From an uncultured Collinsella sp. (GTDB taxonomy: Bacteria > Actinomycetota > Coriobacteriia > Coriobacteriales > Coriobacteriaceae): a stretch of DNA of 5,057 nt. Positions 5,024 through 5,057 of this stretch are shown here, piece after piece. The notes under the pieces were generated by a model that was not told the origin of the DNA, did not search any database, and saw only the letters and a program-made list of their open reading frames with translations. The position numbers and the translations under genes are program-made. The DNA lies in NCBI GenBank assembly GCA_900754385.1, contig CAAECP010000153.1:1-5057 (forward strand), written 5' to 3'. Every line of letters starts with the position of its first letter. Within the stretch, counting starts at the first letter, position 1.

Positions 5024-5057
5024 ATGAACCGTGAGAGGTATCGCGGCGACCTGCCCC
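5024..5057 (+). CDS. Start of an unidentified protein, truncated by window end
   Basis: Only 11 codons are visible (MNRERYRGDLP). I do not recognise the family from so short a piece. The call rests on the aligned signals upstream: a consensus -10 box, a leader of suitable length and AGAGGA 9 nt before the ATG. The gene is divergent from the BASS-family transporter. Confidence 0.6.
   Translation, partial: MNRERYRGDLP

Noticed and set aside
4839..5027. 62-codon plus-strand open frame in the divergent intergenic region
   Set aside because: It runs across the -10 box and the ribosome site of the gene at 5024 and has an Arg/Ala-rich translation typical of non-coding GC-rich DNA.

Overview
The window is high-GC bacterial DNA with densely packed genes. 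Its LivF-type transporter end, CutC, GalT-like DUF4931 protein and BASS-family transporter fit a gut actinobacterium of the class Coriobacteriia. Collinsella is my best guess, from overall codon and GC style and from a hairpin repeat whose sequence I associate with that genus; this is recognition from memory, not a search result.

Layout, left to right. (1) Positions 1-209 are the 3' end of a livF-like branched-chain amino acid ABC ATPase, followed by a textbook terminator (221-256). (2) A module from about 259 to 2231 holds one minus-strand gene (443-2035) encoding a 530-residue protein. It has a signal peptide, a large acidic propeller-like ectodomain, one membrane helix, and a cytoplasmic tail ending in a zinc ribbon. 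The module is bracketed by two same-orientation copies of a palindromic element (259-323 and 2167-2231). A strong GC hairpin lies downstream of the gene and operator-like dyads lie upstream. (3) Positions 2292-3770 are a plus-strand two-gene operon: cutC, then, three bases after its stop, a DUF4931/GalT-like protein with an apparently complete zinc site and HPHxQ active-site motif. (4) A minus-strand BASS-family (bile acid:sodium symporter-like) transporter lies at 3801-4799, convergent with the operon. (5) A 224-bp divergent intergenic region has a clear -10 box and a dyad. It leads to the first 11 codons of an unidentified plus-strand gene at 5024.

No single pathway links all these genes. 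The cutC/DUF4931 pair is the only clear operon. The most unusual item is the membrane protein with an external propeller-like domain and an internal C-terminal zinc ribbon. Its ectodomain is much more AT-rich than its two ends, and it is framed by repeat elements, which suggests an exchangeable surface-sensing or surface-binding module. No stretch longer than 300 bases is without a gene; the three intergenic spaces (210-442, 2036-2291, 4800-5023) are covered by the regulatory and repeat entries. I saw no tRNA, rRNA, CRISPR array or transposase gene.
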